In this document: positions 16,413 to 25,392 of the stretch, piece by piece
Numbering within the stretch: position 1 is the first letter of the stretch
Layout of the letters: the number at the start of each line of letters is the position of its first letter
The notes under the pieces: generated by a model
What the model saw: only the letters and a program-made list of their open reading frames with translations
Told to the model about the DNA's origin: nothing
The model's database searches: none
Assembly (NCBI GenBank): GCA_037190805.1
Contig: JBBCJR010000014.1
Location: 69,508-133,507 of the forward strand
Length of the DNA: 64,000 nucleotides
Direction: 5' to 3'
From: JBBCJR01 sp037190805
GTDB lineage: Bacteria; Pseudomonadota; Alphaproteobacteria; Sphingomonadales; Sphingomonadaceae
Program-made: the position numbers and the translations under genes

Positions 16413-17711
16413 ATGTCGTTCTACACTTCGCTCACCGGCCTGCAGGGCGCCCAGAAGGACCTGGCCGTCATCTCGAACAACGTCGCCAATGTCGGCAGCA
16501 TCGGCTTCAAGAAGAGCCGCGCCGAATTCGGCGACATCATCTCGACCTCGCCAACCCTGTCGGCCAGCCAGCTGATCGGTTCGGGTACCGTGGTGAAGAA
16601 CATCCGCCAGCAGTTCAGCCAGGGTGCGCTGCAGCAGTCGGCCTCGGGCCTCGACCTCGCCATCACCGGCGAAGGCTTCTTCGCCGTCAAGCCGTCGCTG
16701 ACCACCGAACAGGTCGTCTTCACCCGCAACGGCAGCTTCACCGTCAACGCCGACCGCTATGTCGTCGACAACACCGGATCGACCCTGCAGATCTATCCTG
16801 TGGATGGTTCGGGCACCGTGGTGTCGACCGGCCTCGGCGCCAGCCGCAACCTGCAGCTGCCGCTGACCAGCGGCACGCCCAAGGGGACCGAGAACGTCAC
16901 CCTGGCGATCAACCTGCCGGCCAATGACGACGTCGTCGCCGACCGGCCGGAATATCAGGTGCCGGGCAACAGCTACGCCTTCGATCGCTTCGATCCGAAG
17001 ACCTACAACCGGACCTCGACGACGACGATCTACGACTCGCTCGGCAATCCGATGACGATGACCAACTATTACATCAAGACGGCGACCACCCCCAATCCCA
17101 CCTGGGACGTGCGGACCTTCGTCGGCGATCAGCAGGTCTCGTCCGATCCGGCCCAGCCGACCCCGCCGGTCGCGATGCAGCTGGTGTTCGACAACAACGG
17201 CACGATGACCTCGCCGACCGCGCCGACGATCATGGCCGAATTCACGCCCAACTCGTCGGCGGGCGCCCAGATCGTCGCCATCGACTATGGCGTCGCCACC
17301 ACCCAGCGCGCCGGATCGTTCGCGATCAACGCGGGCTCGCAGGACGGCTATCCCGTCGGGCAGCTGGAAGGCGTCAGCGTCAACGCGCAGGGGCTGGTCG
17401 AGGCGAGCTTCACCAACGGCACCACCCAGGCGCTGGGCAAGGTCGTGGTCGCGAACTTCTCCAACCCCTCGGGCCTCAAGCAGACCGGCAACGCGCACTG
17501 GACGGTCACCGGCCTGTCGGGCGAGCCGCGCCTGGGCGAGGCCGGGGCCGGCGGCTTCGGCACCATCCAGGCCGGCGCGCTGGAACGCGCCAATGTCGAC
17601 ATCACTGAGGAGCTGGTCGACCTGATCGCGGCGCAGCGGAACTTCCAGGCCAACGCCAAGGCGATCGAGACCGCCAACACGCTCAGCCAGACCATCATCA
17701 ACATCCGTTAA
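16413..17711 (+). CDS. flgE: Flagellar hook protein FlgE
   Basis: FlgE builds the hook. The 432-residue protein opens MSFYTSLTGLQGAQKDL with the rod/hook motif ISNNVANVGSIGFKKSRAEF, has a FlgE-type D2 region with STTTIYDSLGNPMTM, and ends with VDLIAAQRNFQANAKAIETA. The ATG at 16413 follows AGGAGAAC and replaces a much longer upstream frame. A 14-bp hairpin lies between flgE and flgF. Confidence 0.96.
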   Translation: MSFYTSLTGLQGAQKDLAVISNNVANVGSIGFKKSRAEFGDIISTSPTLSASQLIGSGTVVKNIRQQFSQGALQQSASGLDLAITGEGFFAVKPSLTTEQVVFTRNGSFTVNADRYVVDNTGSTLQIYPVDGSGTVVSTGLGASRNLQLPLTSGTPKGTENVTLAINLPANDDVVADRPEYQVPGNSYAFDRFDPKTYNRTSTTTIYDSLGNPMTMTNYYIKTATTPNPTWDVRTFVGDQQVSSDPAQPTPPVAMQLVFDNNGTMTSPTAPTIMAEFTPNSSAGAQIVAIDYGVATTQRAGSFAINAGSQDGYPVGQLEGVSVNAQGLVEASFTNGTTQALGKVVVANFSNPSGLKQTGNAHWTVTGLSGEPRLGEAGAGGFGTIQAGALERANVDITEELVDLIAAQRNFQANAKAIETANTLSQTIINIR

Positions 17712-17727
17712 CCATCCTCTGCTCTAA

Positions 17728-17759
17728 TGGCGTCGGCCCGATCGCTCGGGCTGACGCCA
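17728..17759 (+). repeat. Intra-operon hairpin between flgE and flgF
   Basis: TGGCGTCGGCCCGA (17728-17741) pairs with TCGGGCTGACGCCA (17746-17759) around a 4-nt loop TCGC, with one G-T pair. No T-tract follows, so it looks less like a terminator than an mRNA processing or stabilising element, which could raise hook protein over downstream rod proteins. Confidence 0.65.
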
Positions 17760-17775
17760 GGAACCGGAACCGCCC

Positions 17776-18519
17776 ATGGATCGCCTTGTCTATACCGCCC
17801 TATCGGGTCTGCGCGGCGCGATGGCCGCCCAGGCGGCGACGGCCAACAACCTGGCCAACGCCTCGACGATCGGCTTCAAGGCCGACCGCGTCGACTTCGA
17901 AAAGCTGATGCTGAAGGGCGCCACCTTCGAGGCGCGCGCCCCGACGTCGGAGGAGGTGATCGACGCCGACCGCAGCGCCGGCACCATCATCCAGACCGGC
18001 CGCTCGCTGGACGTGGCCATCAATGGCAATGCTTGGCTGGCCGTGCAGGCCCCGGACGGGACCGAGAGCTATACCCGGCGCGGCGATTTCTCGGTCGCGG
18101 CGTCCGGCGTTCTCCAGACCGGAGACGGCTTCCCGGTCGTGGGCGAGGACGGACCGATCACCGTGCCGCCATCGGCATCCCTGCGTTTCTCGGCCGACGG
18201 CACGTTGCTGGCGACACCGATCGGCGGCCGCGCCGACGAGCCGGTGCTGGTCGGCCGCCTGAAGCTGGTGTCGGTGGAGGGCAGCGATACGGTGAAGGGC
18301 CTCGACAATCTTCTGAAGGTCAAGGGCGGCGGCACGCTGCCCCAGGATCTCAACGCCTCCGTCACCGGCGGCAGCCTGGAGCAGTCCAACGTCAACATGA
18401 CGCAGGAGCTGGTCCAGATGATCGAGAACCAGCGCGCCTACGAGGTGCAGTCGAAGCTGCTGTCCATGACCCGCGACCTCGATGAATCGGGCGCGTCGAT
18501 CATGCGCATGCCGAACTGA
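17776..18519 (+). CDS. flgF: Flagellar proximal rod protein FlgF
   Basis: FlgF is a rod subunit related to FlgG. The 247-residue product begins MDRLVYTALSGLRGAMAAQA, carries TANNLANASTIGFKADRVDF and ends with SNVNMTQELVQMIENQRAYE plus QSKLLSMTRDLDESG. It is 64 nt after flgE and 18 nt before flgG. Confidence 0.95.
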   Translation: MDRLVYTALSGLRGAMAAQAATANNLANASTIGFKADRVDFEKLMLKGATFEARAPTSEEVIDADRSAGTIIQTGRSLDVAINGNAWLAVQAPDGTESYTRRGDFSVAASGVLQTGDGFPVVGEDGPITVPPSASLRFSADGTLLATPIGGRADEPVLVGRLKLVSVEGSDTVKGLDNLLKVKGGGTLPQDLNASVTGGSLEQSNVNMTQELVQMIENQRAYEVQSKLLSMTRDLDESGASIMRMPN

Positions 18520-18537
18520 GCATAAGGAACCGACGCC

Positions 18538-19326
18538 ATGACCACCGCCGCCATGCATATCGCCCGCACCGGGCTGGACGCGCAGGACACGCGGATGCGC
18601 GTGATTTCGAACAACCTCGCCAACGTCAACACGACGGGGTTCAAGCGCGACCGCGCGGCGTTCGAGACGCTGGCCTATCAGACGATCACCGCCGCCGGTT
18701 CGCCGTCGACGGCCCAGAACCGCTATGCCACCGGCCTCAACCTCGGCACCGGCGTGCGGGTTCAGGGCACCGCGCGGATCGACACCCAGGGATCGCTGGC
18801 GACCACCGGCAATGGCCTCGACGTTGCCCTCGACGGCGAGGGCTATTTCCAGGTGCAGATGCCCGACGGGCGTATCGGCTATACCCGCGCAGGCAATTTC
18901 GCCCGCTCACCGGAAGGCAATCTCGTCACCTCCGACGGCTATCAGGTCCAGCCGGGGATCATCATCCCGCCCGGTGTCACCTCGCTGACCATCGGCACCG
19001 ACGGCACCGTCTCGGCGACGCTCCAGGGCCAGACCGACACCACCGAGCTTGGTCAGCTTCAGATCGCCAGCTTCATCAACCCGGCCGGTCTGCAGGCGGC
19101 GGGCGGCAACTATCTGTTCGAGACTACGGGCAGCGGCGCGCCGCAGATCGGCATCGCCGGCCTGGAAGGGCGCGGCAACATTCGCCAGGGCATGCTCGAA
19201 GGCTCGAACGTCAATGTCGTCGAGGAGCTGGTCGACATGATCGAGACCCAGCGCGCCTACGAGGTCAATTCCAAGATGATCAGCGCCACCGACGAGATGC
19301 TGCGTTATGTCAACCAGAACCTCTGA
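18538..19326 (+). CDS. flgG: Flagellar distal rod protein FlgG
   Basis: FlgG builds the distal rod. The 262-residue length is the family norm. It has ISNNLANVNTTGFKRDRAAF near residue 23, the GLNLGTGVRVQGTARI segment that follows, and the C-terminal SNVNVVEELVDMIETQRAYE. Its 3' end overlaps flgH by 20 nt in another frame, suggesting coupled translation. Confidence 0.97.
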   Translation: MTTAAMHIARTGLDAQDTRMRVISNNLANVNTTGFKRDRAAFETLAYQTITAAGSPSTAQNRYATGLNLGTGVRVQGTARIDTQGSLATTGNGLDVALDGEGYFQVQMPDGRIGYTRAGNFARSPEGNLVTSDGYQVQPGIIIPPGVTSLTIGTDGTVSATLQGQTDTTELGQLQIASFINPAGLQAAGGNYLFETTGSGAPQIGIAGLEGRGNIRQGMLEGSNVNVVEELVDMIETQRAYEVNSKMISATDEMLRYVNQNL

Positions 19327-19996
19327 GCGGATCCTGATCGCCACGGTCGCCGGCGTGTTCGCCGTCACTGCGCTCGTACCGACGAGCGCGGAGGCCGCGC
19401 GCAAGCCGAAGCCGTCCGAATTCGACGCCAGCTTCGCGCCCACCCCCGCTCTGCGCCCGGCAAACGGGGCCATCTTCCAGGCGGAGGATGGCTATGCCTC
19501 GCTCGTCGAAGGCGCGCGCGCGGCGCGGGTCGGCGATCTTCTGACCATCCTGCTGGTCGAGAGCACGTCCGCGTCCAAGCAGAACAGCGCCGCCTTCGAT
19601 CGCAACGGCAATATCGGCCTGACGCCGCCCACCTCGGGTCCACTGTCTTTCTTCTCGCCGTCCGACGCCAATATGGGCGGTGGATCGACGTTCAAGGGTG
19701 ACGGCAAGGCACAACAGTCGAACCAGCTGTCGGGCGAGGTGACGGTGACGGTCGCCCAAGTCTATCCCAACGGCACGCTGTTGGTGAAAGGCCAGAAGCG
19801 CCTGACCCTCAACCGCGGCGACGAGTTCGTCCAGATCGCCGGCCTCGTCCGTCCCGCCGACATCAGCGTCGACAACCGCGTGCTGTCGACCCGGGTCGCG
19901 GATGCACGCATCACCTATTCGGGCAAGGGCGAGATCGCCCGCGCCAGCCGTCAGGGCTGGCTCAACCGCTTCTTCTCCATGATTTCCCCATTTTAA
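19307..19996 (+). CDS. flgH: Flagellar L-ring protein FlgH without a lipobox
   Basis: FlgH forms the L ring in the outer membrane. The 229-residue protein matches the family in VGDLLTILLVESTSASKQN, LSGEVTVTVAQVYPNGTLLV and TRVADARITYSGKGEIARAS. FlgH is normally a lipoprotein with a Cys directly after the signal peptide. This one has a signal (ILIATVAGVFAVTALVPTSA) ending in an AEA-type signal peptidase I site and contains no Cys at all. The start overlaps flgG; no upstream in-frame start would add a lipobox. FlgH here may be anchored by protein contacts alone. Confidence 0.94.
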   Translation: MSTRTSERILIATVAGVFAVTALVPTSAEAARKPKPSEFDASFAPTPALRPANGAIFQAEDGYASLVEGARAARVGDLLTILLVESTSASKQNSAAFDRNGNIGLTPPTSGPLSFFSPSDANMGGGSTFKGDGKAQQSNQLSGEVTVTVAQVYPNGTLLVKGQKRLTLNRGDEFVQIAGLVRPADISVDNRVLSTRVADARITYSGKGEIARASRQGWLNRFFSMISPF

Positions 19997-20006
19997 GGCC
20001 GTGCCC

Positions 20007-21101
20007 ATGCGCTTCCTCGTCGCCTTCGTCCTTGGCCTCGTCGCCCTTACCGCTCCCGCCCATGCGGAGCGGATCAAGGATATCGGCAGCTTCGCCGGCA
20101 TCCGTGCGAACCAGCTGACCGGCTACGGCGTCGTTGTCGGCCTGTCTGGGACGGGTGACGACAATCTGGAATTCACCGTCCAGTCGATGAAGAGCGTCAT
20201 CAGCCGGTTCGGCATGACGCTGCCGCCGAACATCAACCCGGCGCTGAAGAACGCGGCCGCCGTGATGGTGACGGCGGACCTGCCGGCTTTCGCCAAGCCC
20301 GGCCAGCGGATCGACGTCACCGTGTCGGCGATCGGCAAGGCGAAGTCGTTGCGTGGCGGCAATCTGGTGCTGACGGCATTGCGGGGCGCGGACGGCCAGA
20401 TCTATGCCATGTCCCAGGGCAACCTTGCCGTCGGCGGGCTTGGCGCGGAAGGCGCGGACGGGTCCAAGGTCCTGATCAACGTCCCGTCGTCGGGGCGCAT
20501 TCCCGAAGGCGCCACGGTCGAACGCAGCGTCGACACCGGCTTCGCGACCTCGGAGGGCCTGACCTTCAACCTTCAGAAGGCCGACTTCACCACCGCCGAG
20601 CGGGTGACCAGCGCCATCAACAAGCATTTCGGCTCGGGCGTCGCCCGCACCCTCGACGGCGTGTCGATCGCCGTCGCGGCGCCGCCGGGCGCGGACGTGC
20701 GCACGGCGCTGGTCAGCCAGATCGAGAATCTCGAGGTCGTCGCGGCCGAAGCCGCCGCCAAGGTGATCATCAACGCCCGCACCGGCACCGTCGTCATCAA
20801 CAGCGCGGTCCGGGTCGCGCCGGCGGCCGTCAGCCACGGCAAGCTGACCGTCCGCATCGAGGAAGCGCCGACCGTGGTCCAGCCCGCCCCCTTCTCACGC
20901 GGGCAGACCGCGATCGAGGAGCGCAGCGCCATCACCATCGAGGAACAGGCCCAACCGATGTTCCTGCTAAACCCCGGACCCCAACTTGCCGATATTGTGA
21001 AGGCGGTGAACGCGGTGGGCGCCAGCCCCGCCGACCTCGTCGCCATCTTGGAGGCGCTGAAAGAGGCCGGCGCCCTGAAAGCGGAGCTGATCGTCCTATG
21101 A
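20007..21101 (+). CDS. flgI: Flagellar P-ring protein FlgI
   Basis: FlgI forms the periplasmic P ring around the rod. The 364-residue precursor has a signal peptide (MRFLVAFVLGLVALTAPAHA) and the family core ERIKDIGSFAGIRANQLTGY, GYGVVVGLSGTGDDN, MVTADLPAFAKPGQRIDVTV and INARTGTVVINSAVRVAPAA. ATG 20007 is chosen over the GTG at 20001 because AAGG stands 8 nt before it. It overlaps flgJ by 4 nt. FlgA (12928) is its chaperone. Confidence 0.97.
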   Translation: MRFLVAFVLGLVALTAPAHAERIKDIGSFAGIRANQLTGYGVVVGLSGTGDDNLEFTVQSMKSVISRFGMTLPPNINPALKNAAAVMVTADLPAFAKPGQRIDVTVSAIGKAKSLRGGNLVLTALRGADGQIYAMSQGNLAVGGLGAEGADGSKVLINVPSSGRIPEGATVERSVDTGFATSEGLTFNLQKADFTTAERVTSAINKHFGSGVARTLDGVSIAVAAPPGADVRTALVSQIENLEVVAAEAAAKVIINARTGTVVINSAVRVAPAAVSHGKLTVRIEEAPTVVQPAPFSRGQTAIEERSAITIEEQAQPMFLLNPGPQLADIVKAVNAVGASPADLVAILEALKEAGALKAELIVL

Positions 21102-21457
21102 CCGGTCCCATCATCGGCAGCGCTGGCAAGGCGATCAACGACGCCTCGCGCCTCGATACCACCGACAATCTGAAGGAGGCCGCCGCGAAGTTCGAGGCGG
21201 TCTTCGTCGGCATGATGTTGAAATCGATGCGTGCCACGAAGCTGGGCGACGACCTGCTCGGCTCCTCGGCGATGGACAAGTTCCGTGACATGCAGGACCA
21301 GCATCTCGCCCAGTCGATGGCCGCGAACCAGCCGCTGGGCCTCGGCAAGGCGCTGAGCGACTTCCTGAAACGTGGTCAGCCAACCACCCTGCCGGAGACG
21401 ACGACGCCTGAGCCGGCCACGGCCGATGCCGCCGCGATCGCCGGAGCGCGGCCATGA
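21098..21457 (+). CDS. flgJ: Rod-binding protein FlgJ, N-terminal domain only
   Basis: A 119-residue protein covering just the rod-binding domain: AAAKFEAVFVGMMLKSMRAT and MDKFRDMQDQHLAQSMA. Enterobacterial FlgJ is about 310 residues and has a C-terminal muramidase that is absent here, as in many alphaproteobacteria. The missing activity is probably supplied by SltF (11263). It overlaps flgI and flgK by 4 nt on each side. Confidence 0.92.
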   Translation: MTGPIIGSAGKAINDASRLDTTDNLKEAAAKFEAVFVGMMLKSMRATKLGDDLLGSSAMDKFRDMQDQHLAQSMAANQPLGLGKALSDFLKRGQPTTLPETTTPEPATADAAAIAGARP

Positions 21458-23316
21458 CCGATCTGCTCAGCATCGGCGCCAGCGGCGTCCGCGCCTATCA
21501 GACCGCGCTGGGCGTGGTCGGCGAGAACATCGCCAACGTCAACACACCTGGCTATGTCCGGCGCGAGCTGCGGCTGAACGAGTCGGCGGTATCGTCCGCG
21601 ACCCAGCTCCTCCAGCTCGACCGGCGCGTCTTCGGCGGAGTCGAGGGCGCCGGCATCGTCCGCCAGATCGACGCCTTCCGTGCCGCCGAGGTGCGCACGA
21701 CCAGCGCCGATCTCGCCCGCACCCAGGCCGGCGTGCAGTGGCTGGAACAGGCGGAGACGGCGTTCACGGCCGGCAACATCTCCGCGCGGCTGACCGGTTT
21801 CTTCAACGCCGCCAATGCGCTGGCGGCGGACCCGAGCGGCATCGCGCCGCGCACCAATTTCCTCGATCAGGCCGATGCCGTCGCCAGCGCGATCCGCGAC
21901 ACTGCCGGCCGTCTGCGCGGGATCGCCGACAATATCGTCACCGCCGCCTCATCAGCCGCCGACCAGCTGAACAGCCTCACCGCCTCGCTGGCGCAGGTGA
22001 ACACGGGTCTGCGCAAGGCGCTGCCCGGCTCGAACGCAGCAGCCGCCCTTGCCGACGAGCGCGACCGACTGCTCGACAAGATGGCGTCGCTGACCGCGAT
22101 TTCGGTCAGCGAGAACAGCGACGGATCGGTCGACGTGCGCCTGAATCACGCCAACGGGCCCGCGCTCATCACCGGCGACAAGGCGGTCAAGCTGACGGTC
22201 AGCGGCGCGAACGGCAACCTGGTCATGACGTTCGACGCCTATGGCGACCCGCGCGTCGTGGCAATGACCGGCGGCGCGCTGGCCGGACTGGCCGACGCCG
22301 CCGCGCGCATTCAGGACGCGCGCCAGACCCTGGACGGCATCGCCAGCGGCTTCGCCGCCGCCGTCAATGCCACCCAGGCGGCGGGCGTCGACCTCGACGG
22401 TAATCGGGGCGCGCCGCTGTTCACCGCCGGCCATGCCCGCATTACCCCCTCGCCGACTACGATCGGTGGGGGCACCATCGATGTCGCGGTCAGCGCCACG
22501 GCGACGCCGTTTCCGGCCGGCTATACGCTGACCTATGACGGCGCCAACAGCCACTGGCAGTTACAGCGCGCCGACGGCACCGGTGCGGTCACCGGCAATG
22601 GCAGCCTGACGCTGGACGGCATCACCGTCGAGGTTGGCGGCAATCCACGCGATTACGACCGCTACGACATCCAGATCGGTCAGGGCGCCGAAGGCCTCAG
22701 GCTGACCGACATCGACCCGCGCGGTATCGCCGCGGCATCGCCGTTCACCACCGACAGCACGATCAACAACGCCGGCAGCGGTCGCCTGAGCGTCGCCGTC
22801 GACAGCGCCGCCGCCGGCCTGCCGACGCCAGCTCTTCCCCGCTACACGGTCACCTACAATGCCGGACAGGTCGAGATCAGCGATCCCACGACCAGCACCG
22901 TGCTGGCCACCCTGCCCTATGTCGCCGGCAGCGCCATCGCGGGAGCCGGCTTCTCGCTCACCCTATCGGGCGCGCCGGCCGATGGCGACAGCTTCACACT
23001 GGTCGCAACCGGCGCCAACAGCCGCAACAACGGTAACCTCGCAGGCTTCCAGACCTTGCGGACCAGCGGCGCGTTTGAAAGCCGCGTCGACGGGCTGGTA
23101 GGCGGCAACGCCGCCGCGCTCGAGGCGCGCCGCGACCTCGTCGATGCCCAGACCGCGATCCGCGATGGTGCCGTCGCCCAGCGCGACGCCGCGTCCGGCG
23201 TCAACCTCGATGCCGAGGCCGTCGATCTGCTGCGCTTCCAGCAGGCGTTCCAGGCGTCGAGCCGGATCATTCAGGTCGCGCGCGAAAACTTCCAGTCCAT
23301 CCTCGATATCCGCTGA
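21454..23316 (+). CDS. flgK: Hook-associated protein 1 FlgK
   Basis: FlgK is the first hook-filament junction protein. The 620-residue protein has the N-terminal motif TALGVVGENIANVNTPGYVR, the internal ANALAADPSGIAPRTNFLDQ region, and the C-terminal LDAEAVDLLRFQQAFQASSR and ENFQSILDIR. The middle (about residues 300-540) is variable and rich in Asp/Gly/Thr. flgL follows after 8 nt. Confidence 0.96.
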   Translation: MTDLLSIGASGVRAYQTALGVVGENIANVNTPGYVRRELRLNESAVSSATQLLQLDRRVFGGVEGAGIVRQIDAFRAAEVRTTSADLARTQAGVQWLEQAETAFTAGNISARLTGFFNAANALAADPSGIAPRTNFLDQADAVASAIRDTAGRLRGIADNIVTAASSAADQLNSLTASLAQVNTGLRKALPGSNAAAALADERDRLLDKMASLTAISVSENSDGSVDVRLNHANGPALITGDKAVKLTVSGANGNLVMTFDAYGDPRVVAMTGGALAGLADAAARIQDARQTLDGIASGFAAAVNATQAAGVDLDGNRGAPLFTAGHARITPSPTTIGGGTIDVAVSATATPFPAGYTLTYDGANSHWQLQRADGTGAVTGNGSLTLDGITVEVGGNPRDYDRYDIQIGQGAEGLRLTDIDPRGIAAASPFTTDSTINNAGSGRLSVAVDSAAAGLPTPALPRYTVTYNAGQVEISDPTTSTVLATLPYVAGSAIAGAGFSLTLSGAPADGDSFTLVATGANSRNNGNLAGFQTLRTSGAFESRVDGLVGGNAAALEARRDLVDAQTAIRDGAVAQRDAASGVNLDAEAVDLLRFQQAFQASSRIIQVARENFQSILDIR

Positions 23317-23324
23317 GGCACGTC

Positions 23325-24272
23325 ATGCAGGTCGGCACCAAGCAGCTTTTCGATGGCGCTCTGTTCAATATGGGGCGGCTGAACCAGCAGGCCGCGCGCC
23401 TGCAGACCGAAATCTCGACCACAAAGAAAATCCAGGCGCCATCGGACGACAGCGTCGCTTTCACCCGCATCACCCAGGTCAAGCGCAGCCTGGCGGACGA
23501 GACGCAGTTCAAGTCGAACGTGACCTTCGCCGCGACCCTGCTCGATCAGGCCGATACAGCCCTCACCGCGATGGAAATCCAGGTCCAGCGGGCGCGCGAG
23601 ATTGCGCTGGCGGCGTCGAACGACACCTTGTCGCCGGCCGACCGCAAAGCGTTCGCGACGGAACTGCACGGCATCCTCGACACCATGGTCGACATCGCCA
23701 ACACGCGCGATTCCCGTGGTCTGCCGCTGTTCGGCGGCGCGGCCACCGGCGACGCGTTCGGCCGTGACGCCAATGGCGGAGTCGTGTGGCAGGGCGAAGG
23801 TGAGGCCGCGCCGATCCCCATCGCCGCCAACGCCAGCATCGCCGCCGCCGACAGCGGCGCACGCCTGTTCGGCGGTCTGCCGTCAGGCGAGGGCACCACC
23901 GACATCTTCGCCATGGTCCAGAATCTCGCTGCCGCGCTGGACGGCACTGCGCCCGACGATCCGTCGCTGGGCGACACGCCGCAGGCGCAACTGCGCGCGC
24001 GGCTGGACCAGGGCATCAGCGACTTCGCCGCCGCCACCGACCGGCTGGGCAACGCCCGCGCCTCGGTCGGCGCGCGCGGCGCGCGGCTCGTGGTCGAGGC
24101 CGAACGCCTGACCGAGCTGGCGACCACCCGCGAGATCGAACGGTCGAGCCTCGAGGATGCCGACGTCGCCGAGAATATCGCCCGGCTGCAGCAGACCATG
24201 CTGGCGCTGGAAGCCAGCCAAGCGAGCTTCGCCAAGATGTCGCAGATGTCGCTGTTCGATTATATTCGCTGA
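23325..24272 (+). CDS. flgL: Hook-associated protein 3 FlgL
   Basis: FlgL is the second junction protein, related to flagellin. The 315-residue product has the flagellin-like N-terminus (QLFDGALFNMGRLNQQAARL, TEISTTKKIQAPSDDSVAFT) and C-terminus (IERSSLEDADVAENIARLQQ, LEASQASFAKMSQMSLFDYI). It ends the flgB-flgL run. The 253 nt that follow, to motA, show no terminator or promoter I would defend. Confidence 0.95.
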   Translation: MQVGTKQLFDGALFNMGRLNQQAARLQTEISTTKKIQAPSDDSVAFTRITQVKRSLADETQFKSNVTFAATLLDQADTALTAMEIQVQRAREIALAASNDTLSPADRKAFATELHGILDTMVDIANTRDSRGLPLFGGAATGDAFGRDANGGVVWQGEGEAAPIPIAANASIAAADSGARLFGGLPSGEGTTDIFAMVQNLAAALDGTAPDDPSLGDTPQAQLRARLDQGISDFAAATDRLGNARASVGARGARLVVEAERLTELATTREIERSSLEDADVAENIARLQQTMLALEASQASFAKMSQMSLFDYIR

Positions 24273-24525
24273 TCGCCGGTACGGATTGGTTCTGCGTTGC
24301 TGAACTAACGACGAGGCCGGCACGCGTTACACGACCGCCTTGTCAGGATCCTGCGCGCGGCTTGCCGGACAGGGACTGGCCGACGACGACGCCCGCAGAA
24401 GCCCATAACGCCACCTTTTCCGCCGAAAATCGTCATTCACCCCTCAAGCCAGCGCGACTTCTGCCGTTAAGGCTAAAGAGTAGGCCGCGGTGCGGCGGCA
24501 AGGTCCCGGGGGTTCTGGTCGTTCC

Positions 24526-25389
24526 ATGTTCGCGATAATCGGCATCGTCGTCCTCATCGCCATGGTGTTCGGCGGATTCGCTCTCACCGGCGGCGCCCTC
24601 GGCCCCGTCATGCACGCCCTGCCCCACGAAATGCTGATCATCGGCGGCGCTGCCGTCGGCGCGCTGATCATCGGCAATTCGATGAAGGAACTGAAGGCGA
24701 TGGGCGGCGGCTTCGCCAAGATCTTCAAGGGGCCGAAATACAAGAAGCAGGATTATCTCGACACCATCTTCCTCGTCTCGCGGCTGATGAAGATGCTGCG
24801 CGTCGAAGGACCGATCGCGCTTGAACCCCATCTTGAAGACCCCAATGGCAGCGCGGTCTTCGCCGAATATCCCAAGCTCCTCAAGGACAAGACGCTGATC
24901 CACCTGATCTGCGACACGCTGCGTCTGGTCGTGGTGTCGTCCGGCACGCTCGACGTGCACGCAGTCGAGGAGGTGATGGACAACGCCCTGAAGACCCACC
25001 ACCATGAGGAAATCCAGCCGGCCGATACCCTGCAGGGACTGGCCGACGCGCTGCCCGCGCTCGGCATCGTCGCGGCGGTTCTGGGCGTCGTGAAGACCAT
25101 GGGCTCGATCGACAAGCCGCCGGCGATCCTGGGCGGCATGATCGGCTCGGCGCTGGTCGGCACCTTTCTCGGCGTGTTGCTCGCCTATGGCCTGGTCGGG
25201 CCGTTCGCCGGCCGCCTGCGGCAGGTGATCGAATCCGACGCCGCCATCTATCATGTGGTGAAGCAGATCATCATCGCCTCGCTCCACGGCCATCCCCAGC
25301 CGCTGGTCATCGAAGCGGCGCGCAGCGGCATCGCCCATTCGAACCAGCCCGGCTTCGCCGAGGTGTTCGACGGGCTGCGGGGCAAGTAG
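24526..25389 (+). CDS. motA: Flagellar stator protein MotA
   Basis: MotA forms the pentameric proton channel of the stator with MotB. The 287-residue product has the normal four membrane helices: FAIIGIVVLIAMVFGGFAL, PHEMLIIGGAAVGALIIGN, ADALPALGIVAAVLGVVKTM and GGMIGSALVGTFLGVLLAYG. The large cytoplasmic loop contains DTIFLVSRLMKMLRVEG where the charged FliG-contact residues lie. The ATG at 24526 gives the family N-terminus; a GTG at 24490 would add 12 unrelated residues. motB starts 3 nt downstream. Confidence 0.95.
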   Translation: MFAIIGIVVLIAMVFGGFALTGGALGPVMHALPHEMLIIGGAAVGALIIGNSMKELKAMGGGFAKIFKGPKYKKQDYLDTIFLVSRLMKMLRVEGPIALEPHLEDPNGSAVFAEYPKLLKDKTLIHLICDTLRLVVVSSGTLDVHAVEEVMDNALKTHHHEEIQPADTLQGLADALPALGIVAAVLGVVKTMGSIDKPPAILGGMIGSALVGTFLGVLLAYGLVGPFAGRLRQVIESDAAIYHVVKQIIIASLHGHPQPLVIEAARSGIAHSNQPGFAEVFDGLRGK

Positions 25390-25392
25390 GCC

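Noticed and set aside
24403..24429. GCCGAAAA resembling a sigma-28 -10 element upstream of motA
   Set aside because: No TAAA is found at the required 15-nt distance; the nearest TAAC is 12 nt away.
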